Shown here: positions 12,201 to 24,200 of the stretch, piece by piece | Layout: every line of letters starts with the position of its first letter | How positions within the stretch are numbered: the first letter of the stretch is position 1 | Origin: Liolophura sinensis | Lineage: Eukaryota > Mollusca > Polyplacophora > Chitonida > Chitonidae | Reading direction: 5' to 3' | Length of the DNA stretch: 64,000 bases | Assembly: GCF_032854445.1 (NCBI RefSeq) | Contig: NC_088295.1 | Coordinates: forward strand, 93,549,805 to 93,613,804 | The notes under the pieces: generated by a model | The model's database searches: none | Seen by the model: the letters and a program-made list of their open reading frames with translations, nothing else | Told to the model about the DNA's origin: nothing | Program-made: the position numbers and the translations under genes

Positions 12201-15200
12201 CCTCCCACCATAATGCTGGCCGCCGTTGTATAAGTGAAATACTCTTGAGTACGGCGTAAAACACCAATCAAATAAATAAATAATAAATATAATGACGTTG
12301 TGGTTTGGATAAGGCATTTGAAAACTATTTAGTGGTGACCTTATAATTACGTTGTGGTTTTACTGCCCTGTAACTATTATGGTCCTGTAACTATTATGTG
12401 TTTCGTAACTTTGCTAGACTTTGACTTAGGGTGGCCATTTCATTGAATATGATACGGCAATTAACGAATTCTGTTCGTGGGATATGCGTTTGACCTTGAC
12501 CAGTGGTATGAGGATTTGGCTACCACCGATTACCGCCGACTGGCAAATGATATCAACATTTCAGCTCGTGAGTTAAAGTGTATGGCTCATTATGTTGAGG
12601 TGCCTGTTAAATGTCCTTGGTTTACACCGAGCACACCGGTGTGAAAACATCTTAAGAATGGCTTTAAACACTAATATCAAATAAATGTAAATAAATATTT
12701 TTGATATTTCATGTTTGGTCAGTTGTTTCCACAGAGTAATGTTTCTTACGTTGAATGTTTCAGTGCTGGGTGGTGAGGGTGAACAACACCCCCACGTGAG
12801 TCGTATCCATGTGGACAGGGCTGGAGATTTTAATGAGGACGTGACCGTGATGTGTAAGGCTACCGGAAACCCAGCCCCACACATGAATTGGTGGAAATAC
12901 AGGGGCAAAGAATTCCAGCTCGTTTGGGTAAAATATTAGACCAGTGATCAGCACTGACTATGGTTATTCGTTGACCTATTTTTGGTCAAAGTCTGAGACA
13001 TGTTCTCTTTTAGTACGGGATTGCTATTTGCATGAGTGTCTCCTTTTGCGTACTCCAGAAGTACGAGAGTACTTCAGTAGAACAAATGGATGTATAGTTT
13101 ATGCTAAATGTGTTACTAACTTCCATGACTTTGTAACCTCATTGGACTCGTTGTTTAACGTTGTCCTTTTTAGCCTGGAGAAGATGTAATCATAGAACAG
13201 AACGATATCCCTGACGGTAGCCAGTTAACCATGAGGATCCGACAGGCTACCTCAGACGCCGATGGCGAATACCTTTGTTCGGCAGCGAATTATGTGGGGA
13301 CAGCCAAACAGCGCTTCGATTTCAAGGTGTTTGGTAAGTTTGTCGTGGCATTAGAACCATAAAGATCATTGTGCACCTACATCACGTCTCTCCAGGCGCT
13401 GTGCTGCTTTGTTAATTTCTGCAACACGTACCTGTCTCTGTATAAATTGATGTGCGTTTACACAGCTTTTGACGGCCTTGTGTAGGTGGGAAATTGATGT
13501 GTGTTTACACAGCTTTATGCGATCTTGTGTAGATGGGAAATTGATGTGTGTTTACACAGCTTTGGACGGTCTTGTGTAGGTGGGAAATTGATATGTGTTT
13601 ACACAGCTTTGGACGGTCTTGTGTAGGTGGGAAATTGATATGTGTTTACACCGCTTTGGACGATCTTGTGTAGGTGGTAAATTGATGGGTGTTTACACAG
13701 CTTTGATATGATATGTGTTTACACAGCTTTGGGCGGTCTTGTATAGGTGGGAAATTGATGTATGTTTACACAGCTTTGGGCGGTCTTGTATAGGTGGGAA
13801 ATTGATGTATGTTTACACAGCTTTGGGGGGTCTTGTGTAAATGGAAAACTGATGTGTGTTTACACAGCTTTGGACGGTCTTGTGTAGGTGGGAAATTGAC
13901 GTGTGTTTACACAGCTTTGGGGGGCCTTGTGTAGGTGGCAAATTGATATGTGTATACACAGCTTTGGACGGTCTTGTGTAGATGGGAAATTGATGTGTGT
14001 TTACACAGCTTTATGCGATCTTGTGTAGATGGGAAATTGATGTGTGTTTACACAGCTTTGGACGGTCTTGTGTAGGTGGGAAATTGACGTGTGTTTACAC
14101 AGCTTTGGACGGTCTTGTGTAGGTAGGAAATTGACGTGTGTTTACACAGCTTTGGACGGTCTTGTGTAGGTAGGAATTGATGTGTGTTTACACAGCTTTG
14201 GGCGGTCTTGTGTAGGTGGGAAATTGATATGTGTTTACACAGCTTTGGACGGTCTTGTGTAGGTGGGAAATAGATGTGTGTTTACACCGCTTTGGGCGGT
14301 CTTGTGTAGATGGGAAATTGATGTGTGTTTACACAGCTTTGGGCGGTCTTGTGTAGGTGGGAAATTGATGTTTGTTTACACAGCTTTGAGGGGTCTTGTG
14401 TAGGTAGGAAATTGATGTGTGTTTACACAGCTTTGGACGGTCTTGTGTAGGTGGGAAATTGATGTTTGTTTACACAGCTTTGAACGGTCTTGTGTAGGTA
14501 GGAAATTGATGTGTGTTTGCACAGCTGTGGACTGTCTTGTGTAGGTGGTAAATTGATGTGTGTTTACACAGCTTTGGACGGTCTTGTGTAGGTGGGAAAT
14601 TGATGTGTGTTTACACAGCTTTGAGGGGTCTTGTGTGGGTGGGAAATTGATGTGTGTTTACACAGCTTTGGACGGTCTTGTGTAGGTGGGAAATTGATGT
14701 GTGTTTACACAGCTTTGGGCGGTCTTGTGTAGGTGGGAAATTGACGTGTGTTTACACAGCTTTGGACGGTCTTGTGTAGGTGAGAAATTGACGTGTGTTT
14801 ACACAGCTTTGGGCGGTCTTGTGTAGGTGGGAAATTGACGTGTGTTTACACAGCTTTGGACGGTCTTGTGTAGGTGGGAAGTGTTGATCGATCACACACA
14901 TTGCATTAACTCTACATACTCGTACATTATACAGCACTTACAGATTAGTCGCTGCATTTAACTTAGAATTGTAAATAAATTGGTTTCTTTATTGCCTAGA
15001 ATACATTTTCTTAACATATTACCACAGAATGCCTACTATAAATACATAGTTAAATGTTTTATACCGATAGTTTACCACAGTTAATCATCATCTATGAATG
15101 CCGGAGGGTAACTACGTATATTTTTGCCCCTTCTGTGCGTTTGTCCTGTTAAGATCCCTTGTATTGTTACACTGTTATTGATATTGTCAGAATCCCCCCC

Positions 15201-18200
15201 TGAGGACCTGGTCGCTGCTCATATTAGCTGGCTACACTTCAATAGAACCGGGCCCTACAAGAAGGGTCTCCTAATCACGTGTCTGGCGCACGGAAACCCT
15301 ACCCCAGAGATGAGGTGGTACAAGCGATCAGACAATGACCGCGATAGACTCGTCCTGGTCAGTAGACCTACCTTGCAAAGCACTCATTCTTTGATGTAAA
15401 ATAATATAAAATGGAAATATCTTACATCTGATTCAATGATTACACACAACTCAATGGAAATATCTTACAGCTGATTGAGTGATTACACACAACTCAGTGG
15501 TGGGTTTCAGTAATCTGTTTATATAGCATCTCAGCTAAACAATTCATAGAGCTAACGGCGTCTATCTGCTTGTAGCCAACAAACGACATCAGCATAGAAC
15601 AGGTGTCGGAGGGTCGTGACACCACGTTAACTCTGGCTATAGATAATCCTGCCGACTCGGACGGTGGACTGTACACCTGTGAGGCGGCTAATGTGGGAGG
15701 GACCGCCAGTTACAATGTCAATGCTGTTCTTTCCGGTAAGGCCAAGAGTTACATTCAGGGGCAGATACGTAGTCATATGCCCACGACAGGCTGACAGTTT
15801 TAAATAACATGGAGCCTGGACGTGTGTATTCTCAGCAAAAATGGTGCGGCGCTGACCAGTGTACCTTGGAAGTGGATAATGCCATTAGATGTTGGCCTTT
15901 ATGCATTTATCTGTAGAATTAAGTTCTCATATTGCATGGCTTCTTAAATGAGTTAAAACTAGTAGCCTTTTTCCTTTCCACTGAGAATTCACTTCCAGCA
16001 TTATTTCCACCCACCTAAGCAGTATCGCCTGTCCCTTAACTCTGACTGTCTATTTGTCACAGAGGAGCCGGTGAAGGACAAGCTGCCCCCACACATCACA
16101 CGTATCCACGTGGACCGTGCTGGGGACAACCGAGAGCACATTTCCATGTACTGCCAGGCCTCAGGCTTCCCACCACCAGATATCAAATGGATGAAGGACA
16201 TGGCCCCACAGGGCAGACAGATTGATTACCGCTATATCTGGGTATTTTTGACACTAATTTTTCCCTGGGTATGAAACGGTCGTTGTATTAAAAGTTGTAT
16301 ACATATAGCCGGATATGCAAATATTGATATTGTTTTATCAAAATTGTATCGGAGTGTTTTCATGCAAAAGACATAATCACGATGTGATTTAATTGCTTCT
16401 CCCCACATCTGCTATCTAAGGATACATTGCAAAGCTATGGTGTACTACAGCGTTTATCCATTTTTACTTAGCCTCAACAGTTGTATTTGTGTTGGCTTAA
16501 TAAGTAGCCGATATTTATTCTTCTGTATTTATCCCAGCCCGTAGGACGTGTGGAAGCTAGAGAAGAGAAAAGCTATAACTCGACGACAGTTCACCTGTTG
16601 ATAAAGTCTGTGGAGCCAGAGGACGCCGGTAACTACCTGTGTCTGGCGGCAAACCTCGCGGGCGAGGTGCAGCAAGCCTTTGATGTCCATACTGCAGGTA
16701 CTCGCACACTTCTGAATAGACTACGTGTTTATGAACAAGCAGTCAGGCGTCTCTTCAGTTAGTACTACTATGGTGAAGATTTAGACAATAGCTGGGTTAG
16801 GCAAGCTTTTGAGCGACAACAAAATGCTTTTATTTAAATCAAGTCATAGATTGTGTCATGTTTTCGAGCGATGTTGCGTGAGACGTTGGGCTGAAGCAAG
16901 AATATGAGGAAGATTCACGCATGCGTTCTTTTCCCAGACAAACTTCCGGAGAACACAGAGACACCCCATGTGGAATGGATCCACATGAACCGAACAGGCA
17001 TAAACAACAACGACATGGCGATTACGTGTGTGGCTCGAGGTCTGCCCCCGCCGGAGGTGTGGTTCTACCGAGGTGACCCCCGCAAGGGCACTGAACTCAT
17101 CACGGTAACTGAAAAAACTTGACCACAAAGACTGGCACATATTATGCATCATAGGTGAATTTAGAATTTATGTCAGCTTGCTAGCCAGTTGTCGCCAGGA
17201 TCTGTAATGTTTTGTGCTGGCAACCTGACGGTTTAAAAAAACAAACCAAAAAAAATGAAGATACCCAGTAGATCTATTTAATTTAGAGCATATCTGTCTT
17301 GTGTGTGACTTTACAGCCATCGGCACGAAACAGCTTCTACCAGATCCAAAGCTCTGCCAAGACAACACTAAAATTGACTTTACGGAACATTAGAGATGAC
17401 GACGCTGGGCCGTACCTTTGCAAAGCGACCAACTTAGCTGGTTATCGAAGTCATCCGTTTGAGGTTGTAGTGACAGGTAGGTAGAACCAGGCTGGACCAC
17501 GCTCTTCCATACTGATGTTAGGGGACAAAGGGTTTCTTCAAATACAAAATCATTAACAGCTTTTAACCATTTCAGCGGGAACAAAAGAGAAAGCCATATG
17601 TATCGTAGTGGTCTGTACACGTAGCAGTCGGTTTAACGGTGTTCATATATTATTTACTTGTCGTTTTTGCAATGTTCATATGTTATATACTTGTCGTTTT
17701 GACAGTATTCCTATGTTATTTACTTGTCGTTTTAACAGTGTTCAAATGTTATTTACTTGTCGTTTTCACAGTGTTTATATGTTATTTATCTCTCCTTTTC
17801 AGAGCCGGAGATTCCCGACCAACGCCTACCTCATGTTAGCCATATCCGAGTGAGCCGGACCGGCATCAAAAACCAGCACGTGCTGATGACGTGCGAGGCG
17901 GAGGGGAACCCCGCCCCCGAGCTCAACTGGTGGCGCAATGAGGGCACAGCAGATACTCCGCAGTTCAGACTGCTCTGGGTAACCACGTAGTTTTATGGCT
18001 GTTCAGCTTTACAGTGTGACAAAAAGCGGACGAACTAAAGTAGATGACGTACACTGTCATAGGCAACACCTTTCAGGTAGACTTTTACGAGGTAAACCTA
18101 CGTAAAGTACTCTTAGGAAACTTTGCCCCATTCCAAATAATGCGATAGATTTGACTTATGTAGCTACATTTACTCCAATCAAGGATGATTGATGTTATTT

Positions 18201-21200
18201 GGTAACTTACACATCGCCTTCACAAAAAGTACTTATTCAGTTGGTTAGGGTTTACGATGTACTCAAGAATATTTCACTTACAACTGCGGCCAGCATTATA
18301 GCGGGAGGAAACCCGGCAGAACCCGGAGGAAATCCACGGCCAGTGTAGGTCAATCACCCAGGAGCCTCTCACTAACACGATCACTGTGAGTTCAAGTACA
18401 GCCATTCCTGGCTTCCTCCTCGTCCGTACGTGGGAAGGTCTGCCAGCCATCTGCGAACGGTGGTGGATTTCCTCCGGGCGTTACCTACCATAATGGTGGC
18501 CACCGTCGTATAAGTGGAATATGCTTTATTACGCCGGAAGTTCATCTCAGCCATTCACAACATCTGTCTGATTGAGGTCATTAGGCTTACTACACGACTG
18601 AAGTTGGCTCATAGTGTGGAGAGCTTGTTTGACTGTTTCAGCCTGGAGACAAATATGAGATACACCAGAAGCAAGAGGCGGAGAAAACATCTCTCAGCCT
18701 GACCATCAAGGATGTGGACGAGTCCACTTTAGACACCTACCTGTGTTCAGCGGCCAATATCGGCGGTCAGGCTCGACAGAGGTTTGAGCTGACCGCCTTA
18801 CGTAAGTTTTATTATTATTTGTCTATACTTAGGTTAAAAAACATGGCTTGCTTTTAACTGACGCACGACCCAAAAATGTATAGATTTACTACAAAATAAC
18901 CACTATGTTGTGTATTAAATGGCTTTGACTCTTCTGATCATAATTGTCAGTTATTGCAATTAAGGAAGGTTCGTATTAGTTTGTATGGATGACCAGTCTA
19001 CAGTAGCTGTTACATGTAGGATTTGATATTGTATATATTGTTCAACAGACAATGTTAACCATCGTTTTGAGAATTCCTCTTGTTTTCCGGTTGCTTCAGA
19101 TATATGCTTTTCTAACCTGTAGTGGTTCGCTGTATATTTGATCAGATGCTTTAGATTCATTTTGGTTTTGTTGTGTCTTTTATCAAGCATGTACCTTTTA
19201 GCTAGAATTCATCAGTAAATTTAAAAATGTCTTTTTTTCCTGTCTCTCCTCATCCCATAATTAAATTTTTATATTAAACTTGAATATTTGTGACAACCAC
19301 TTTTCATACTCGCTCCAAAGTTTTTGTGATTCGGGACATTCAGTGAATATGTGCTCTATTGTATCTTTGTCCAGTCTGCAGTAATCACATATGTCGTCCG
19401 TTCTCTGTCCCATTTTATGGAGAGAAGATTTTGTTGGTGCTGTCATGTGTAGGATTTTATATTGAAAATCTCTCAGTTTCGTATATTGAGTGCAGTCATA
19501 TATAGATTTGAAAACATTTTCCTAATTTGTTTCTCTCTGCGGACCTAAGGATTTTTGGCGAATTCTTAGCTTAAACTGTGAATCGTTACTTAATAGGTCA
19601 TAGAAAATCCTTTACCTGGTTTCCGTTTCGCCAGTAATCTGAGAACATTGGGGAAAGAAGCACAGTAGGTGTCTTTATTTCCCATTTTTATGAGTTTAAT
19701 CCATTCGGTTTGAACACTTTTAAGTAGCCGATTATAATCCAGGAATGTACCAATTACTTTGAATTTTTGCTTAAACTCGGTAAATGTCAACAAAAATCCG
19801 CCCGGTTTTGCTAGGTCCCTCAAAAACGTTATGTATTAGCGTACCACTGGGAAATGAAAAAAACTCGGTTCTCGAAAGCAGGGGTTGTACCATAAGTATA
19901 CTTCTGATGCACTTATTATCCATTTTTGTGTAAACGCTTCCCATGCCTTTAGTGTATCTACCCAGAAAGGGTTGCCTATTCTTATTGTTATTTGCGGAAT
20001 ATATTTGCCACCTAAAGTGGACAGTCTTTCCAAGTCATTTTGACAAAAACTTACAATTTGTCATTTTCGTTTCGCGGGAAGTAGTCTTCTTGATGGAGTC
20101 CACATTCATCGTAGTTTCTGTTTAGGATGGATCTTTGTATACTATCGGTGCCGTCGTTTCATATGAATTTATAAAGCAGTACATTTATTTCTTTCAGAGT
20201 ACTGTCAGGTGGGTTTGGAAGGGAAAGAAACAAGTGAATTAATTCTGATAAAGCTAGGGATTTTATAACTGTTATTTTTCCTGGTAATGATAGGTTCCTG
20301 ATTCTCCATCTTTGAAGGTCATTTTTCAAGTCTTCTATTCTGGCAAGATAATCTATTTTCCATATGTTGTTTAAATCGACCGTAGAAGAATTTATGCCCA
20401 GTATGTTTAGTTTCTCGACCCAATCTAATTTAACCAAGTGACATAATTTTACATTTGAGCCGGTGAGAGATCCTATCCAAGCAGCCTTGGTTTTTTCTAT
20501 GTTCATTTTTAATCCTGAGTATTCATAATATGTACCTAAGCAAGTTAATCCCTCTGAAAGTGACTTTTCAGATCTATCCAAAAATAGCTGAGTATCATCA
20601 GTATATAGGCTTATTTCATGTTCTGTGTCGTTTGTGGATAGTCCCTTTATGTTATGATTGCTTTGTATCATTAAAACCAAAATCTCGGCACAGATGAGAA
20701 AAAGATATGGAGAAATGGGATCGCCTTGCCCACAGCCCCTGCTAATATTAAACACAGAAGACACAATGCCGTTTTGAAGAATGCGGTCAGAGATATCTGT
20801 ATGAAACAATTTAATCCATGATCTCATATCATTTCCCAAATTGAACGTCATAAGCATTTCTTCCATAAATTTCTATGAAATAGAATCGAAGGTTTTTCTT
20901 TTAAATCGACAGATAGTGGAAGTCCCGGGATTCCTTTATCTTTGGTTTCGAGCATGATGTCGTAACTTAGACGTATATTTTCCTCGATACATCATCGATA
21001 TATACATTGATATATACAAATCTCCAGATCATTTTATAAAATTCAAACGGAAAACCAATCATTCCTGGAGTTTTGTCGTTTTTCATATTTCTCAAGGCTG
21101 TCGTTAACTCTTTGAAAGTCAGTAAGTCTTCTAATTTGGCTGCCTCCCTATTCGAGAGTCTGTCTAGTTTTATATCTTTCAAAAATCCCCTCAGGTCATT

Positions 21201-24200
21201 TTTCTTCTTACCTGTTTTCCTATACACATTTTAGTAATACTTTTTTGTGCCGCTAAAGTTTTCGTAGTTCGATATATTTCTTTTCCATCACCAAATGTTA
21301 ATTTTGAAATCAGTTTGTTTGAAGATTCTTTTAAGAATATTTCTATAAGTAGGGTCACTATGTGTATCCTGCAAGCAAATAATGGAGTATTTTTACTTTC
21401 TAAAAAAATGGAAAGCATCCTTCCTCTCCCTAGGATCTGCCAATCCTTGGCAGTTCATGGAGACTATGTTCACTGTCTCAGCCATTTTTCGAGTTATATA
21501 AGTGCCACTTCAAATATTCAGTCATGAGAGCATTCATCCTTCTGTCTGTCATCCCATAGCCCGCGTCCTTCTGTCTGTCATCCCATAGCCCGCATCCTTC
21601 TGTCTGTCATCCCATAGCCCGCGTCCTTCTGTCTGTCATCCCATAGCCCGCATCCTTCTGTCTGTCAGCCCATAGCCCGCATCCTTCTGCCTGTCATCCC
21701 ATAGCCCGCATCCTTCTGTCTGTCATCCCATAGCCCGCATCCTTCTGTCTGTCATCCCATAGCCCGCATCCTTCTGTCTGTCATCCCATAGCCCGCATTG
21801 CCTTTGTAAATACAGCGCAAAAGGCAGTTGGCATACATAGACTCATCATCTTGGTGGTTTGTGGAAGTAATACTGACTTAATACTGGCGAATGTCTGTGA
21901 CACGCTCAGTTCTTGACATTTGACAGGAGGGTGTGTGGGCTTAAGGAGTGTTCTCAGAATGCACATCAACATGGGACAGTAAACCTGTCCTGTTCGGATC
22001 GCAAGGTAATAACAGAACAGAAATCATTGACTGTCCAGTCAGTTTCTCTTTCCATCTCTGTTTTATTTGGTGTGGATTTTGTTTTATTTTGCGTAAATAA
22101 GCGTCTGTGAAGAAAGATGAAGATGAGCCCCACGTTGAGCGCCTCGTTGTGACAAGGACGGAAGACAGTGAGCTTCAGCTGACGTGTTCTGCTGCGGGGT
22201 TACCTCCCCCTGATATACAGATGTACAAGTTGGACGAAACAGGAGCTTACCAGCTGTTGAAGGTGAGTTATAAACCCTGAGTTAAACAAAAGTTTAACAA
22301 ATCGAATATGGCTTTGCTGAAAGGAACTGTATTTTGTTGTATGCATCATTTTCTTGGCTATGGAATGGTTTCGTTTTATTAAAAGCAAAAGTCCTTTCGC
22401 GTGTTTGTGACGTTTTCTGGAATGGAATCTGAAGATGTTTCAGTTAACCGAGAACTGGAACCAATATGCAGTCTTTCTTCAATTGTTGAAGTTGTGATTT
22501 TGGTTTACGTTTACATTGTTAATTGGTCAGTGGGTATCACATACATTTTTTTTTTCTGGTCGTTGTTTGAAAAGCCGAGGAATCGTGTACGCTTCTTTGA
22601 GACGAATGGTGCTGACAGTACAGACTTACAAGTGACGATACAGCAGGCGACCGAGAAGGACGCGGGAAGCTATCTGTGTTCAGCCTCTAACCCGTTAGGG
22701 GCGGCCCGAGAAGTCACGGACTACACCCTTCAAGGTAACCGCGCTCTCAACATCTGGCCTGTCAGAACTGTAACCCTTCAAGAGAATATATGCGCCATAG
22801 AAATGCAGAGATCCACCTCCTTGTGCAAGTACATAAATGTATCAATGAGAATTTAGGTCCATAATACCTCTGTTCTGTACTGCACTTACGCTACACACAC
22901 TGTATGTGCTTTCGACTGAACTGGAGGTTTTGCTACTTAATGTAATGACTGACATGACCTGCGCAAAAATTATTTGAAATGAAATAAAGGAAGTATCTAT
23001 GAGGAATTGTTTTGCGCAGATGCTCCATACGAAGACGAGGTTCCTCCTCACATCAGCCACATTCACATGAACAGAACAACCGAAGACGGTGCTGGCGTCA
23101 TGGTCACGTGTTTAGTTCTGGGATCGCCTGCCCCAACAGTTACATGGTGGAAGGATTACAGCGAGAGGGGTGGCCAGGATTACAGACTACTGCCAGTGAG
23201 AGTGCTGCCAATTTCTAAATATTTAATACCATTAGCAACAAATGTTTATAAAGAAGATCTACAAGTCATAGACGATTTATTTATTTATGAAAGATTCCTG
23301 ATATAAACTAATCATTACCTTATACATCTTTCTTTGGAGGTCTGGTGAACAAGAAGGAAAATAAAAACTCACCCAAACCTACTTTGGCAAAGAAAGTGTG
23401 CTGCTCATTCTGATAGTCTGCTTTTAAAATTCCAGCCCGTGGGTACGCACAGAATTCGCCAGGAGAAATTCTTGGACCATACAATCGCTACCTTGGTCAT
23501 GCCAGCAGCTACTCAGCGAGAAGATGGATGGTACAGGTGTGAAGCCACTAACCCCTGGGGTGAGGTCAACCAAGAGTTTGAAGTCATAGTTCAAGGTAAG
23601 TGTGGCGAAATTAAACTATGCGTGAGATCAACCTAATGTTTGAAGTCATAGCTTTAGGTACGTGTGCCCAAATTAAACCATGCGTGAGATCAACTTAATG
23701 TTTGAAGTCATAGTTTTAGGTTCGTGTGGCGAAATTAAACCATGCGTGAGATCAACCTAATGTTTGAAGTCATAGTTTGAGGTACGTGTCGGGCAAAAAA
23801 ACAATTTATTTGGTAAACCAAGATTGGGCAAGATAGTTAAGTGTTCAGAGACTAAATCATACGCGAGGTCTACCAAGGTCTAAGTGAAGTCTGCCAAAGA
23901 TTCCCACTTGAGATCAGAGGATTGAAGGCTACAGGTATGAAGCCTTAACGCAAGGTCAACAAACCGTTTGAGATAGGAGACTGCCCCACGATGATAAACA
24001 GGAGGTTGAGTGTGGCCATTATGATGTTGTAAGATGAAAGAGTTGAAAGACTTATTAATGACAACATAAAGTACGAAATGATACAATGAGGTAAATTTCC
24101 ATACGCTTTTTAACAGGGCGTAGACAACCCAAAATTTGGATCCATTGTCTAAAGTATGATCCATTCTCATTGTGTAAAGTGTCATAGTACCGTGGACATC

